From CAVYXA01 sp963846775 (GTDB taxonomy: Bacteria > Verrucomicrobiota > Verrucomicrobiia > Chthoniobacterales > UBA10450): a stretch of DNA of 64,000 nt. The notes below the pieces were generated by a model that saw only the letters and a list, made by a program, of their open reading frames with translations, ran no database searches and was not told where the DNA came from. This document shows, piece after piece, positions 40,953 through 49,604 of this stretch. The stretch lies in assembly GCA_963846775.1 (NCBI GenBank), contig CAWJXB010000006.1, positions 496,001 to 560,000 on the forward strand, written 5' to 3'. Both the position numbers and the translations under genes were made by a program. Each line of letters begins with the position of its first letter. Position 1 is the stretch's first letter.

Positions 40953-41423
40953 CTACGGACCAGCAATGCTCAGCATCAAATAATCGACGCTGAACCAATC
41001 AGGCCCCGAGAGAAAAAGCCAGAGGAGGATTAGCAGATAGAGCACCTCAGGCAGATACAAAAATTCCGAGAGCCAGCCCAGCACTGACGGCGCTTTCATG
41101 TTTTTGAGTTTGGTGGTGAGGATTGCTACGATCATCACGCATCCCAGCATCACGCAGTCCACTGGCGTCAGCGCACCAACGATCAGGAGAAAACCGAAGA
41201 CAAACTCAACCGTCGAAACAAAGATTGTATTGAAGTCAGGAAATGGAACGCCGGCCGCCACCAACGTTTCGCGCATCTGTGCCCGGCGTTTCGGCACGAA
41301 TAATTTCCCCCGCCCGGAAAGAAAGAAGAGTAGGCCGACGGCAATGCGTGCCACCAGACTTCCCACCCACTGCCACCCGTGCAGCTCGCTCAAAAAAGTT
41401 CGGGCCCAAGACATCTCATTCAT
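40953..41423 (-). CDS. DoxX family membrane protein
   Basis: A 156-residue four-helix membrane protein. Seen: VGSLVARIAVGLLFFLSGRG (TM1 with the DoxX GxxFxxSG pattern), LVAAGVPFPDFNTIFVSTVE, VFGFLLIVGALTPVDCVML (TM2-3) and VLYLLILLWLFLSG (TM4). DoxX relatives take part in thiol/oxidative stress complexes or quinone chemistry, but this member's role is unknown. It is the first of four minus-strand genes running to the transglutaminase-like gene. Confidence 0.85.
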   Translation of the reverse strand: MNEMSWARTFLSELHGWQWVGSLVARIAVGLLFFLSGRGKLFVPKRRAQMRETLVAAGVPFPDFNTIFVSTVEFVFGFLLIVGALTPVDCVMLGCVMIVAILTTKLKNMKAPSVLGWLSEFLYLPEVLYLLILLWLFLSGPDWFSVDYLMLSIAGP

Positions 41424-41767
41424 TTAGAAGACTGGCTCAGCTCTTTCATTCCTGCCAAAGCAACGTGGCCGCCACTGCCGGAAAAAGACTGCTTGCTTTT
41501 AAGCGCTCTTTGTCATTAAATGAACCTAATTCCATGCGCCAAATTTCCAACTCGAGCTCGGCATCCCGGCCTCTGTCCGGTGAAGTGAGCCGCTATTGGC
41601 GCCGCCTGAATTAGGCGAAGCACCTCTGCCCACCGCTTAGTAGCGCGGCAAGGCTTCGCGCGATCATCCTGGGTGTCCAATCTTCAATTGGACATATGCC
41701 ACCCTCGGGAAATCGCAAACCAGTGTCTCCATTCAAGTAACTAAGTAACTTAATATTCCCTAACGAT
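41424..41767. other. 344-bp space upstream of the aroF-trp operon
   Basis: It contains a nested hairpin at 41671-41704 (outer GGGTG/CCACCC, inner TCCAAT/ATTGGA) and an octamer block at 41733-41756 (TCAAGTAA, CTAAGTAA, CTTAATAT) that ends 11 bases before the aroF ATG. I looked for a Trp-rich leader peptide or a T-box and saw none. Regulation of the operon is therefore not evident. Confidence 0.5.
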
Positions 41768-42793
41768 ATGTTGATTGTGATGAAAAGCAGCGCGACCGCA
41801 CACCAAATTGATGCGGTGGTTGAAGCCATTCACTCGGTGGACCTGCGGGCACATCCGCTTGCCGGTGCCACCCGGACCGCAATTGGAATCACCGGCAATA
41901 CCGGAGTAATCGAGAGCCGGCGCTTCGAAAATCTTCCCGGCGTGGCCGAAGTCATTCGCGTAACCAAGCCGTATAAACTGATTACGCTGGATTTGCGGCC
42001 GGAGAAAACAATCGTCCGGGTCGGCGACGCGAGCATCGGAGGCACCGAGCTGGCGATCATCGCCGGGCCGTGCGCGATCGAGAGTCGCGAGCAGGCCTTC
42101 GCCGTTGCGGAAGTGGTGAAGCAAAGTGGGGCGCGTTTCTTCCGCGGCGGCGTGTGTAAGCCGCGAACTTCGCCTTACTCATTTCAGGGGTTAGGCGAAA
42201 AAGGCTGGACAATCATGACCGAGATCCGAGAGCGCTTCGGATTAAAAGTCGTGACCGAAGCGCTGGACGATTCCAGCGTCGAGTTAGTCGAACAGCATTG
42301 CGACGTGATTCAGATCGGTGCGCGTAACATGCAGAATTTTTCGCTGTTGAAACGCGCCGGCCGCTCAAAGCTGCCGGTCTTATTGAAACGAGGGATGGCG
42401 GCAACGCTGGAGGAGTTTCTGCTCGCGGCCGAATACATCATGGCGGAGGGCAATTACAACGTCGTTTTATGCGAGCGGGGCATTCGCACGTTCGCGCAAC
42501 ACACCCGCAGCACGCTTGATCTCGGGGTCTTGCCCGCGATCCGCCGGATTTCACATTTGCCGGTGATTGTCGATCCGTCTCATAGCGGCGGGACTAACTA
42601 TATGGTGACGCCGCTGGCCCGCGCCGGTGTCGCCGCGGGCGCCGATGGGCTTATTGTCGAAGTCCACAACCAACCGGAGACCGCGCTTTCCGATGGCGCG
42701 CAGGCGTTAAGGCCAGCCGAATACGCACAACTCGTCAAGGAGGTCCGGGGAATTCACACACTCACCGCGCCGCTCAGCGACACGCCGGATTGA
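41768..42793 (+). CDS. aroF: 3-deoxy-7-phosphoheptulonate (DAHP) synthase, type I-beta
   Basis: A 341-residue enzyme making DAHP from phosphoenolpyruvate and erythrose 4-phosphate, the first shikimate step. It has the N-terminal ferredoxin-like regulatory domain of the I-beta class (MLIVMKSSATAHQIDAVVEA, residues 1-70) and a barrel with IIAGPCAIESREQAF, FFRGGVCKPRTSPYSFQGLG, LCERGIRTF and PVIVDPSHSGG. The N-terminal domain gives feedback control by aromatic amino acids in relatives. It leads the tryptophan operon; trpG starts seven bases after its stop. Confidence 0.96.
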   Translation: MLIVMKSSATAHQIDAVVEAIHSVDLRAHPLAGATRTAIGITGNTGVIESRRFENLPGVAEVIRVTKPYKLITLDLRPEKTIVRVGDASIGGTELAIIAGPCAIESREQAFAVAEVVKQSGARFFRGGVCKPRTSPYSFQGLGEKGWTIMTEIRERFGLKVVTEALDDSSVELVEQHCDVIQIGARNMQNFSLLKRAGRSKLPVLLKRGMAATLEEFLLAAEYIMAEGNYNVVLCERGIRTFAQHTRSTLDLGVLPAIRRISHLPVIVDPSHSGGTNYMVTPLARAGVAAGADGLIVEVHNQPETALSDGAQALRPAEYAQLVKEVRGIHTLTAPLSDTPD

Positions 42794-42798
42794 AATCA

Positions 42799-43368
42799 AT
42801 GCTTCTACTTCTCGATAATTACGACTCGTTCACGCACAACCTGGCCCAATATTTCGGCGAACTGGGCTGCGAACTCTTCATTGCACGAAATGACGAGATC
42901 AGCATCGATCAAATCGCAGCCCTGGCGCCGAGTCACATTTGCATTTCGCCCGGACCTTGCACACCGCACGAGGCCGGCATCAGTAAGCAAGTGATCATGC
43001 AGTGCGGTGGGCAAGTTCCCATCCTCGGCGTTTGTCTCGGGCACCAGTGCATCGCCGAAGCATACGGCGGCAAGGTGGTTCGCGCCGAACGTCTCATGCA
43101 CGGCAAATCATCGGTTATTCGCCATAACGGGACGCCGCTATTTTCTGATTTACCAACGCCGTTTCAAGCCGGGCGCTACCACTCCCTTATTGTGGAACCT
43201 GATTCACTTCCTTCCTGTCTCGAGATCACGGCGGAAACGGATGAGGGCGAGATCATGGCTCTGCGTCACCGGGACTTTTCCGTGCATGGCGTGCAATTTC
43301 ATCCCGAATCGATTCTCACCCCCGCCGGCAAAAACATCCTGATCAATTTCCTCGCGCTTAAGTCGTAG
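42799..43368 (+). CDS. trpG: Anthranilate synthase glutamine amidotransferase component
   Basis: 189 residues from the ATG at 42799; a TTG at 42790 overlapping the aroF stop is an alternative. It is a class I amidotransferase: LLLDNYDSFTHNLAQYF, ISPGPCTPHEAGIS, the nucleophile Cys in ILGVCLGHQCIAEAYGG, and His/Glu in VHGVQFHPESILT. It supplies ammonia to TrpE and may also serve PabB for folate, since no separate pabA is visible here. It precedes trpE, an order opposite to the common trpE-trpG. Confidence 0.95.
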   Translation: MLLLLDNYDSFTHNLAQYFGELGCELFIARNDEISIDQIAALAPSHICISPGPCTPHEAGISKQVIMQCGGQVPILGVCLGHQCIAEAYGGKVVRAERLMHGKSSVIRHNGTPLFSDLPTPFQAGRYHSLIVEPDSLPSCLEITAETDEGEIMALRHRDFSVHGVQFHPESILTPAGKNILINFLALKS

Positions 43369-43371
43369 ATA

Positions 43372-44856
43372 ATGATTACAACCCCGCTCAATCCATCGCT
43401 CGAAGACTTCCTCCAGCTTGCCGCTCGCGGCAATGTCGTTCCCGTTTTCGCGGAATTCGTGGCCGACGCGGAGACACCAGTCTCGGCCTTCAAAAAACTT
43501 TGCTCCAGCGGTTACAGTTTTCTTTTCGAATCCACAGAGAAGAGTGACGTGTCGGGCCGGTTCTCGTTTGCCGGAATAGAACCGCGCGCTGTTATTCGAA
43601 GCCATGGCCGCGAAGTCCGGCTGATCGAGGAAGGCCGTGAGCGGCTTTTCGAAGCATCGACCAGCCCATTGGACGAAGTTCGCAAATTGTTAAGCCGATG
43701 GTGCATCGTCGCGCGCGCAGAGTTGCCGCGGTTCGCGGGTGGCGCAGTCGGATTTCTTGGCTACGACTCGATTGGCTTTTTCGAACCGACGGTTTCGTTG
43801 GCTCCAAATGATGAGCTGCACTTGCCCGAGATGGTTTTCATGATCACCGGCAAACTTCTCATTTTCGACCATCGACTGCGCAGCTTGAAAATCGTGGTCA
43901 ACGCATTCCTGGAAGACGGCGCACCGGAAGAGATCTATCAGCGCGCGGCCCAGTCGATTAACGCGATCGCGAACAAGCTGGCTGAACCAGCCGACCTTCC
44001 CTTGGTCTTGGTAAAAGACGGCAACACACCGTTGCCACGCAGCAATTTTCGGCGCGAAGAATTTGAGCGGACGGTTGAGCAGGCAAAGGAGTACATTCGG
44101 GCGGGCGACATTTTTCAGGTTGTTCTGTCACAGCGCTTTGAGTCTGATTTCGCCGGGGGCGCGCTCGATTTCTATCGTTGCCTGCGTTTCATCAACCCAT
44201 CGCCTTACATGTTTTGTTTGAACTTTGGCGATGATTTCGCGCTCGTCGGAAGCTCGCCCGAAATGCACGTGCGCCTGACCGGTCATACGGTCGAAATCCG
44301 GCCGATCGCAGGGACGCGCCCGCGGGGCGGAACAGCCAGCGAAGACGAAGCAAACGCGCGCGAGCTGCTGGCCGATCCGAAAGAGCGCGCCGAGCACATC
44401 ATGCTGGTCGATCTTGCGCGCAACGATATCGGGCGTGTCGCCGATTTCGGGAGCGTGCGGGTGACGGAGTTCATGAACATCGAACGATACAGCCACGTCA
44501 TGCACATCGTTTCGAACGTGAGCGGACACCTTCGGGCCGGCTGCGACGGCTTCGATTTGATCAAGGCGACCTTTCCCGCCGGCACGGTTTCAGGTGCGCC
44601 AAAGATTCGAGCGATGCAAATCATCAGCGAGCTGGAAAAGACCCGGCGGGGCTGTTATGCCGGCGCCGTCGGCTATGTCGGATTCGATGGCAACGTCGAT
44701 TCCTGCATCGTCTTGCGATCTGCGGTCCTGAAAGCTGGTAAAGCATACTTTCAAGCTGGTGCCGGAATCGTGGCCGATTCAGATCCTCGTCGCGAATACG
44801 AGGAAACCGTCAACAAAGCACAGGCAATGATGCAGGCATTGAATCTTGCCTGTTAG
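43372..44856 (+). CDS. trpE: Anthranilate synthase component I
   Basis: A 494-residue chorismate-utilising enzyme. The N-terminal domain has YSFLFESTEKSDVSGRFSF (relative of the LLES feedback motif that binds tryptophan). The catalytic domain has AGDIFQVVLSQRFE, LVGSSPEMHVRL, IRPIAGTRPRGGTASEDEAN, MLVDLARNDIGRVADFGS and KATFPAGTVSGAPKIRAMQI. It converts chorismate and ammonia (from TrpG) to anthranilate. It starts three bases after the trpG stop, so the two subunits are co-translated. Confidence 0.97.
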   Translation: MITTPLNPSLEDFLQLAARGNVVPVFAEFVADAETPVSAFKKLCSSGYSFLFESTEKSDVSGRFSFAGIEPRAVIRSHGREVRLIEEGRERLFEASTSPLDEVRKLLSRWCIVARAELPRFAGGAVGFLGYDSIGFFEPTVSLAPNDELHLPEMVFMITGKLLIFDHRLRSLKIVVNAFLEDGAPEEIYQRAAQSINAIANKLAEPADLPLVLVKDGNTPLPRSNFRREEFERTVEQAKEYIRAGDIFQVVLSQRFESDFAGGALDFYRCLRFINPSPYMFCLNFGDDFALVGSSPEMHVRLTGHTVEIRPIAGTRPRGGTASEDEANARELLADPKERAEHIMLVDLARNDIGRVADFGSVRVTEFMNIERYSHVMHIVSNVSGHLRAGCDGFDLIKATFPAGTVSGAPKIRAMQIISELEKTRRGCYAGAVGYVGFDGNVDSCIVLRSAVLKAGKAYFQAGAGIVADSDPRREYEETVNKAQAMMQALNLAC

Positions 44857-44867
44857 AATTTAACCAG

Positions 44868-45941
44868 ATGAATTGCGAAGAGACAACCGGTCATCCCAGG
44901 CTGCGCCAAATCACCTTGCGGCTGATGAGATGCGAGCATCTGACCCAAAAAGAGGCGGAGGAATTTCTGCGCGCTCTTCTCCATCCGAATGCGACGGATG
45001 CGCAAATTGCGGCTGCGCTCGCCGCCATGGCTGTTAAGGGTGAAACGGTTGAGGAACTTGCGGGCATGGCGGCAGCGATGCGCGCCTGCGCGGGGCTGTT
45101 ATCGACCCACCATGTTCGCTTCATCGACACGGCCGGAACCGGATCAAGCCGGGCAAAAACTTTCAATGTTTCCACCGCGGCCGCCTTTATCATAGCCGGC
45201 GCAGGTCTGCCAGTTGCTAAACATGGTTCACACGCAGTCACCTCCCGTGCTGGCAGCGCCGACGTGCTCGAAGCTCTTGGCGTGAACACGACCGCCTCTC
45301 CGGAAGATACCCAACGGTGCTTTAACGAGCACGGAATCTGTTTTATGTTTGCCCCGCTTTTCCATGGCGCGACTGCCCGCGTTGCGCACGTCCGTCGCCA
45401 GCTTGGTGTTCACACTATCTTTAATCTTCTAGGTCCACTTTCTAATCCCGCCCGTGCACCGCTCCAACTCCTCGGCGTCTGGAGTCCTCCACTCCTCGAG
45501 CGCGTGGCGTCAGCGCTTGTCCGAATCGGGATTGAAAATGCCTGGGTGATTCACGGCAGCGATGGTCTTGATGAAATCACGCTGACGGGTGAAACGATGG
45601 TCGCGGCTTGCTCAAGTAAATCGAATGGCACGGCCGCGGTGAAAACTTTTACGATCTCGCCGCGCGATTTCGGATTGGACACGCGATCTCTGGATGAACT
45701 TCGCGGGGGCGGTCCGCAGGAAAATGCCCGTCTCATCCGCGCCGTTCTCGATGGGGAGAAGAGCGATCATGCCGCGGCTGCGCGAGACCTGGTCATCATC
45801 AACGCCGCGGCGGCTTTGCACGTAGGCGGGATGGCGCCCGATCTCTTGACGGCAACGGATTTGGCTCGACGAAGCATCGAGAGCGGACAAGCGGCTGCGA
45901 AGCTGGATGCGCTCATCCGAGAGACGAATGGCAAGCCATGA
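44868..45941 (+). CDS. trpD: Anthranilate phosphoribosyltransferase
   Basis: A 357-residue enzyme joining anthranilate to PRPP. Motifs: helical N-terminus EHLTQKEAEEFLRALL, FIDTAGTGSSRAKTFNVSTA (PRPP-binding GTGxxxxxTxNxST), VAKHGSHAVTSRAGSADVLE, FAPLFHGATARVAHVRRQLG and FNLLGPLSNPA. The GTGS-R variation at the PRPP loop is close to consensus GTGGD-x-K. Its stop overlaps the trpC start (ATGA). Confidence 0.96.
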   Translation: MNCEETTGHPRLRQITLRLMRCEHLTQKEAEEFLRALLHPNATDAQIAAALAAMAVKGETVEELAGMAAAMRACAGLLSTHHVRFIDTAGTGSSRAKTFNVSTAAAFIIAGAGLPVAKHGSHAVTSRAGSADVLEALGVNTTASPEDTQRCFNEHGICFMFAPLFHGATARVAHVRRQLGVHTIFNLLGPLSNPARAPLQLLGVWSPPLLERVASALVRIGIENAWVIHGSDGLDEITLTGETMVAACSSKSNGTAAVKTFTISPRDFGLDTRSLDELRGGGPQENARLIRAVLDGEKSDHAAAARDLVIINAAAALHVGGMAPDLLTATDLARRSIESGQAAAKLDALIRETNGKP

Positions 45942-46750
45942 GCGAGGATCTTCTTTCGGAAATCGTCGGGCAAAAGCGGCGGGAAGTGGCCAAACTTTAT
46001 GCGGAGAACGACGCCGCCAGGTTGCGCGTGCGCGCGCTGGAAATTCGGAAAGATGCGCCACCGCTTCGTTTGCGCGAAACGTTGGAAGACCCAGCGCGTG
46101 CTCTTAAGATCATCGCCGAATTCAAGCGGATGTCGCCGTCCCGGGGCGTAATTCGCGCGGGACTCTCGCCGGCTGAGACGGCCCGCCTTTACGAACGTGG
46201 CGGCGCCTGCGCGATCTCGGTCCTGACCGATAAAGAATATTTTGGCGGTTCCATTAACGATCTCATTGCCGTTCGCGCCAGTACGCGACTGCCGATTCTG
46301 CGCAAAGATTTCATGATTGACCCCATCCAAATCTACGAGGCGGCAATAACCGGGACCGACGCCGTTCTTCTGATCGCTGCCGTGCTGGATGATTCATTGC
46401 TGGAGAAGATGCGCGCCATTGCGGAGGACGAACTCGGTCTTGATGCCCTGGTGGAAGTCCACACTTCGGAGGAGCTGCAGCGGGCCTTGAACAGCGGCGC
46501 CAAACTAATCGGCGTAAACAACCGCGATTTGCGCACGTTAGAAGTTTCATTGCAAACAAGCGAGCGCCTGATCGCGGGCGCTCCCCTTGACCGAGTGATG
46601 ATTAGCGAGAGTGGATTGCAAGATGGCGTCTCGTTGCGACATCTTCAGGCACTCGGCTTTCGCGGTTTCCTAATCGGAGAAACCCTCATGCGGGCAAGCG
46701 ATCCTGAAGCCGCCCTGCGCGCTTTGTGTGCCAATGTCGATCACCGGTAG
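45938..46750 (+). CDS. trpC: Indole-3-glycerol-phosphate synthase
   Basis: A 270-residue TIM barrel that closes the indole ring. Motifs: KIIAEFKRMSPSRGVIRAGL (catalytic Lys), GGACAISVLTDKEYFGGSIN, LPILRKDFMIDPIQIYEA (catalytic Lys), LDALVEVHTSEELQRAL, LIGVNNRDLRTLEV and MISESGLQDGVSL. It is a separate protein here, not fused to TrpF as in enterics. ATGA overlap with trpD. Confidence 0.97.
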   Translation: MSEDLLSEIVGQKRREVAKLYAENDAARLRVRALEIRKDAPPLRLRETLEDPARALKIIAEFKRMSPSRGVIRAGLSPAETARLYERGGACAISVLTDKEYFGGSINDLIAVRASTRLPILRKDFMIDPIQIYEAAITGTDAVLLIAAVLDDSLLEKMRAIAEDELGLDALVEVHTSEELQRALNSGAKLIGVNNRDLRTLEVSLQTSERLIAGAPLDRVMISESGLQDGVSLRHLQALGFRGFLIGETLMRASDPEAALRALCANVDHR

Positions 46751-46767
46751 ATGATCTCTTCGTGAAA

Positions 46768-47391
46768 ATGGATCGCGTACAAATCAAGATCTGCGGCGTT
46801 ACGACGGTCGAAGACGCAAGACTTTGCGCCGACGTCAATGTCGACATGATTGGTCTGAATTTTTTTCGACGAAGTCCGCGCTATCTCGAGTCGGAAGAGG
46901 CCCGAAAAATTATCGAAGCTTTACCGCGCCGCATCTGTAGTGTCGGCGTTTTTGTTGATGCAAATGCAGAGCAGATTCGGACGACGGCAAAGGCGGCTGG
47001 AATTGAAACGGTGCAACTCCACGGAAATGCTCCGCCGGAAATGTGCCGTGAGCTGGCCGGCGAATACCGCGTTATTCGAGCATTCTCGACCAGCAAACGT
47101 TTCCGACCGGAGAATGCTGCGGCGTTTCCAGATTGCGATTCGCTGCTCGATTCTTATGATCCCAAGCTTCGCGGCGGCACCGGTTTAACATGTGATTGGC
47201 CGGCGGCAAGGGCGACGCTCCCCTTCACCCGGTTCTTGATTCTCTCAGGTGGATTAAACGCGCAAAACGTCGGTCAGGCGATCGCCGTGGTGAGACCACA
47301 GGCAGTGGACGTTTGCAGCGCGGTTGAGAGGGCACCGGGCGTGAAGAATCACGACGCGATTAAGAAATTCATCGCGGCAGTGCGAGCCTAA
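46768..47391 (+). CDS. trpF: Phosphoribosylanthranilate isomerase
   Basis: 207 residues from the ATG at 46768, just after the trpC stop; an in-frame GTG at 46762 is an alternative. Motifs: IKICGVTTVEDARLCADVNV with catalytic Cys, DMIGLNFFRRSPRYLE, SVGVFVDANAEQI, TVQLHGNAPPEMC, GGTGLTCDW with catalytic Asp just upstream (LLDSYDPKLRGG), and FLILSGGLNAQNVGQAI with VDVCSAVERAPGVKNHD. It catalyses the Amadori step between TrpD and TrpC. Confidence 0.96.
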   Translation: MDRVQIKICGVTTVEDARLCADVNVDMIGLNFFRRSPRYLESEEARKIIEALPRRICSVGVFVDANAEQIRTTAKAAGIETVQLHGNAPPEMCRELAGEYRVIRAFSTSKRFRPENAAAFPDCDSLLDSYDPKLRGGTGLTCDWPAARATLPFTRFLILSGGLNAQNVGQAIAVVRPQAVDVCSAVERAPGVKNHDAIKKFIAAVRA

Positions 47392-48620
47392 TGGAAACGC
47401 AAAGATCGACCATTACCCGGAGCGAGCCGGACGAGCACGGCCATTGGGGCAAGTTCGGCGGCCGCTACGTGCCGGAAACTCTCGTCGCGCCGCTCGAAGA
47501 ATTGACGCGCGAGTTCACCCGAGCGCGCAGTGACCCCAATTTTTGGAGCGAGCTCGATCAACTTCGCCACGATTATTGTGGCCGGCCCACTCCGCTGTTT
47601 CACGCAAAGCGATTAAGCGCGCACGGAGGCGGAGCAAAGATTTTCTTGAAACGCGAAGATCTCGCTCACACTGGCTCGCATAAGATTAACAACGCGATCG
47701 GTCAGGTGCTGCTGGCGCGACGCATGGGCAAACAACGCGTAATCGCCGAGACCGGCGCAGGCCAGCACGGCGTCGCGACTGCGACGGTTTCCGCGTTGTT
47801 CGGTTTGCCCTGCGTGATTTACATGGGCGCGGAAGATGTGCGGCGACAGGAACTGAACGTTTTTCGGATGCGATTGCTCGGGGCCGAAGTGATCACGGTG
47901 ACCTCGGGAACGCGCACCTTAAAGGACGCGATCAACGAAGCGTTGCGCGACTGGGTCACCCATGTTCACGATACGTATTATCTCCTGGGCAGCGCACTCG
48001 GCCCGCACCCCTACCCGCTAATGGTGCGGGAATTTCAGAGCGTGATCGGCCAGGAAGCGCGCAAGGAGATTCTTTCGCAAACGGGAAAACTGCCGCATAC
48101 TTTGCTCGCCTGCATCGGCGGTGGCTCGAATGCGATCGGTTTGTTTCATCCCTTCGTCGCCGACGAAGAAGTGCGCCTGCTGGGAATTGAGGCGGGTGGT
48201 CGCGGCGAAGCGATCGGAGAACACGCTGCCCGATTTCGCACGAACCCGGCGAGCGGCGGCGGACGCATTGGTGTCTTGCAAGGCACCATGTCCTACGTTC
48301 TGCAGGATGTTAACGGACAGATCGCGAGCACGCATTCTATCTCAGCCGGTCTCGATTATGCCGCCGTCGGTCCGGAACACGCATTTCTTCATGATAGCGG
48401 GCGGGCCGAATACATTTTCGCCAGCGACGTCGAAGCGGTCGAAGGTTTCACCCTTTGCACTCAACTGGAAGGAATAACTCCTGCCCTCGAAACTTCGCAC
48501 GCTATCGTTCCCGCGATTAGGATCGCGCGGCAATTGTCTCCGGACGATTCAATCATTGTGAATCTCTCCGGGCGTGGCGACAAGGATGCGCAACTGGTCG
48601 CGCAACTGCAAAAGGGATGA
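47391..48620 (+). CDS. trpB: Tryptophan synthase beta chain
   Basis: A 409-residue PLP enzyme condensing indole and serine. Motifs: GRYVPETLVAPLEELTREF, GRPTPLFHAKRLSAHGGGAK, KREDLAHTGSHKINNAIGQ with the PLP Lys, AETGAGQHGVATATVSALFG, YMGAEDVRRQELNVFRM, CIGGGSNAIGLFHPFV and the C-terminal LSGRGDKD. This is the TrpB1 type that pairs with TrpA. The ATG overlaps the trpF stop by one base (TAATG). Confidence 0.97.
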   Translation: METQRSTITRSEPDEHGHWGKFGGRYVPETLVAPLEELTREFTRARSDPNFWSELDQLRHDYCGRPTPLFHAKRLSAHGGGAKIFLKREDLAHTGSHKINNAIGQVLLARRMGKQRVIAETGAGQHGVATATVSALFGLPCVIYMGAEDVRRQELNVFRMRLLGAEVITVTSGTRTLKDAINEALRDWVTHVHDTYYLLGSALGPHPYPLMVREFQSVIGQEARKEILSQTGKLPHTLLACIGGGSNAIGLFHPFVADEEVRLLGIEAGGRGEAIGEHAARFRTNPASGGGRIGVLQGTMSYVLQDVNGQIASTHSISAGLDYAAVGPEHAFLHDSGRAEYIFASDVEAVEGFTLCTQLEGITPALETSHAIVPAIRIARQLSPDDSIIVNLSGRGDKDAQLVAQLQKG

Positions 48621-49411
48621 GCCGGATTCAGAGAAAATTCGCCGAGCTCAAGCGCGGTGGCACCCGCGGATTCATTCCCTTTATCACCGCGGGTGATCCC
48701 GATCTCGCCACCACCGAACTATTACTCGTCGAACTGGCTAGCGCAGGCGCCGACATCATCGAGATTGGAATTCCATTCAGCGATCCGGTGGCCGACGGCG
48801 AGGTAATTCAGCGGGCATCGGAACGCGCCTTGCGTAATGGGGTCAAGCTTTCGCACGCGCTGGATTGCGTGAGACGCGTCAGAAAACACATCGAGACGCC
48901 GATCGTATTATTCAGCTATTTCAATCCGCTTTTACAATTTGGGGAGGAGCGGATCGCGCGTGCGGCGAAAGCGGCCGGCATCGATGGTGTGCTCGTGACC
49001 GATTTAATTCCTGAGGAAGCGCAATCATGGGTCGAGCAACTTTATCAAAACGATCTCGCTCCGATTTTTCTCGTTGCGCCAACGACATCGGATGAACGAC
49101 TCGCGCGCATCGCCCAACAAGCGCGCGGATTTATCTACGCCATCTCCCGCACAGGCGTGACCGGGACGCGCGGTGCGCTCACTCGTGACGCAGAAGAACT
49201 TGTCCGGCGGATTCGGTCGGTCAGCAATCTTCCGGTGGCGGTTGGCTTTGGTGTTTCGACCAACGAACAGGTGAAAGAAGTTTGGCGTTTCGCCGATGCC
49301 GCTGTCATCGGGAGTGCCATTGTGAACGAGATCGAAAAATTGAAGGGCGCACCGGATTTGATCGGTCGCATTGGCGATTTCGTGCGCTCGCTCTCGAATA
49401 AAAAGATATGA
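48617..49411 (+). CDS. trpA: Tryptophan synthase alpha chain
   Basis: A 264-residue TIM barrel that cleaves indole-3-glycerol phosphate and passes indole to TrpB. Motifs: FIPFITAGDPDLATTELLLV, IIEIGIPFSDPVADGEVIQR with catalytic Glu and Asp, DGVLVTDLIPEEAQSW, IYAISRTGVTGTRG and VAVGFGVSTNEQVKEVW. It overlaps the trpB stop by four bases (ATGA) and ends the operon. Confidence 0.97.
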   Translation: MSRIQRKFAELKRGGTRGFIPFITAGDPDLATTELLLVELASAGADIIEIGIPFSDPVADGEVIQRASERALRNGVKLSHALDCVRRVRKHIETPIVLFSYFNPLLQFGEERIARAAKAAGIDGVLVTDLIPEEAQSWVEQLYQNDLAPIFLVAPTTSDERLARIAQQARGFIYAISRTGVTGTRGALTRDAEELVRRIRSVSNLPVAVGFGVSTNEQVKEVWRFADAAVIGSAIVNEIEKLKGAPDLIGRIGDFVRSLSNKKI

Positions 49412-49530
49412 TCGACCAGACGCATCTCCGAGACGTTCAATCCAAGATTGGTGGACGAGCAAGACCCCGGAAGTTGTGGCACTGTCCCAAATTCAACTCG
49501 CTATGGTAAAAAAGGAGCCCTCACCCTACC

Positions 49531-49575
49531 CTCTCCCTCAGGGAGAGGCGGATGACGACAGTCGCCGGTGAGGGG
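49531..49575. repeat. Dispersed repeat related to 36183-36226
   Basis: CTCTCCCTCAGGGAGAGG hairpin followed by CGGATGACGACAGTCGCCGG and TGAGGGG. It lies 120 bp downstream of trpA, where it might also act as a transcript end. Confidence 0.7.
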
Positions 49576-49604
49576 AATTTAGGACACTACCAGAAGTTGT
49601 CGGT

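Noticed and set aside
41424..41767. A possible trp attenuator, T-box or riboswitch upstream of aroF
   Set aside because: No Trp-rich leader peptide, T-box sequence or known riboswitch core was found; only a REP-like hairpin and octamers are present.
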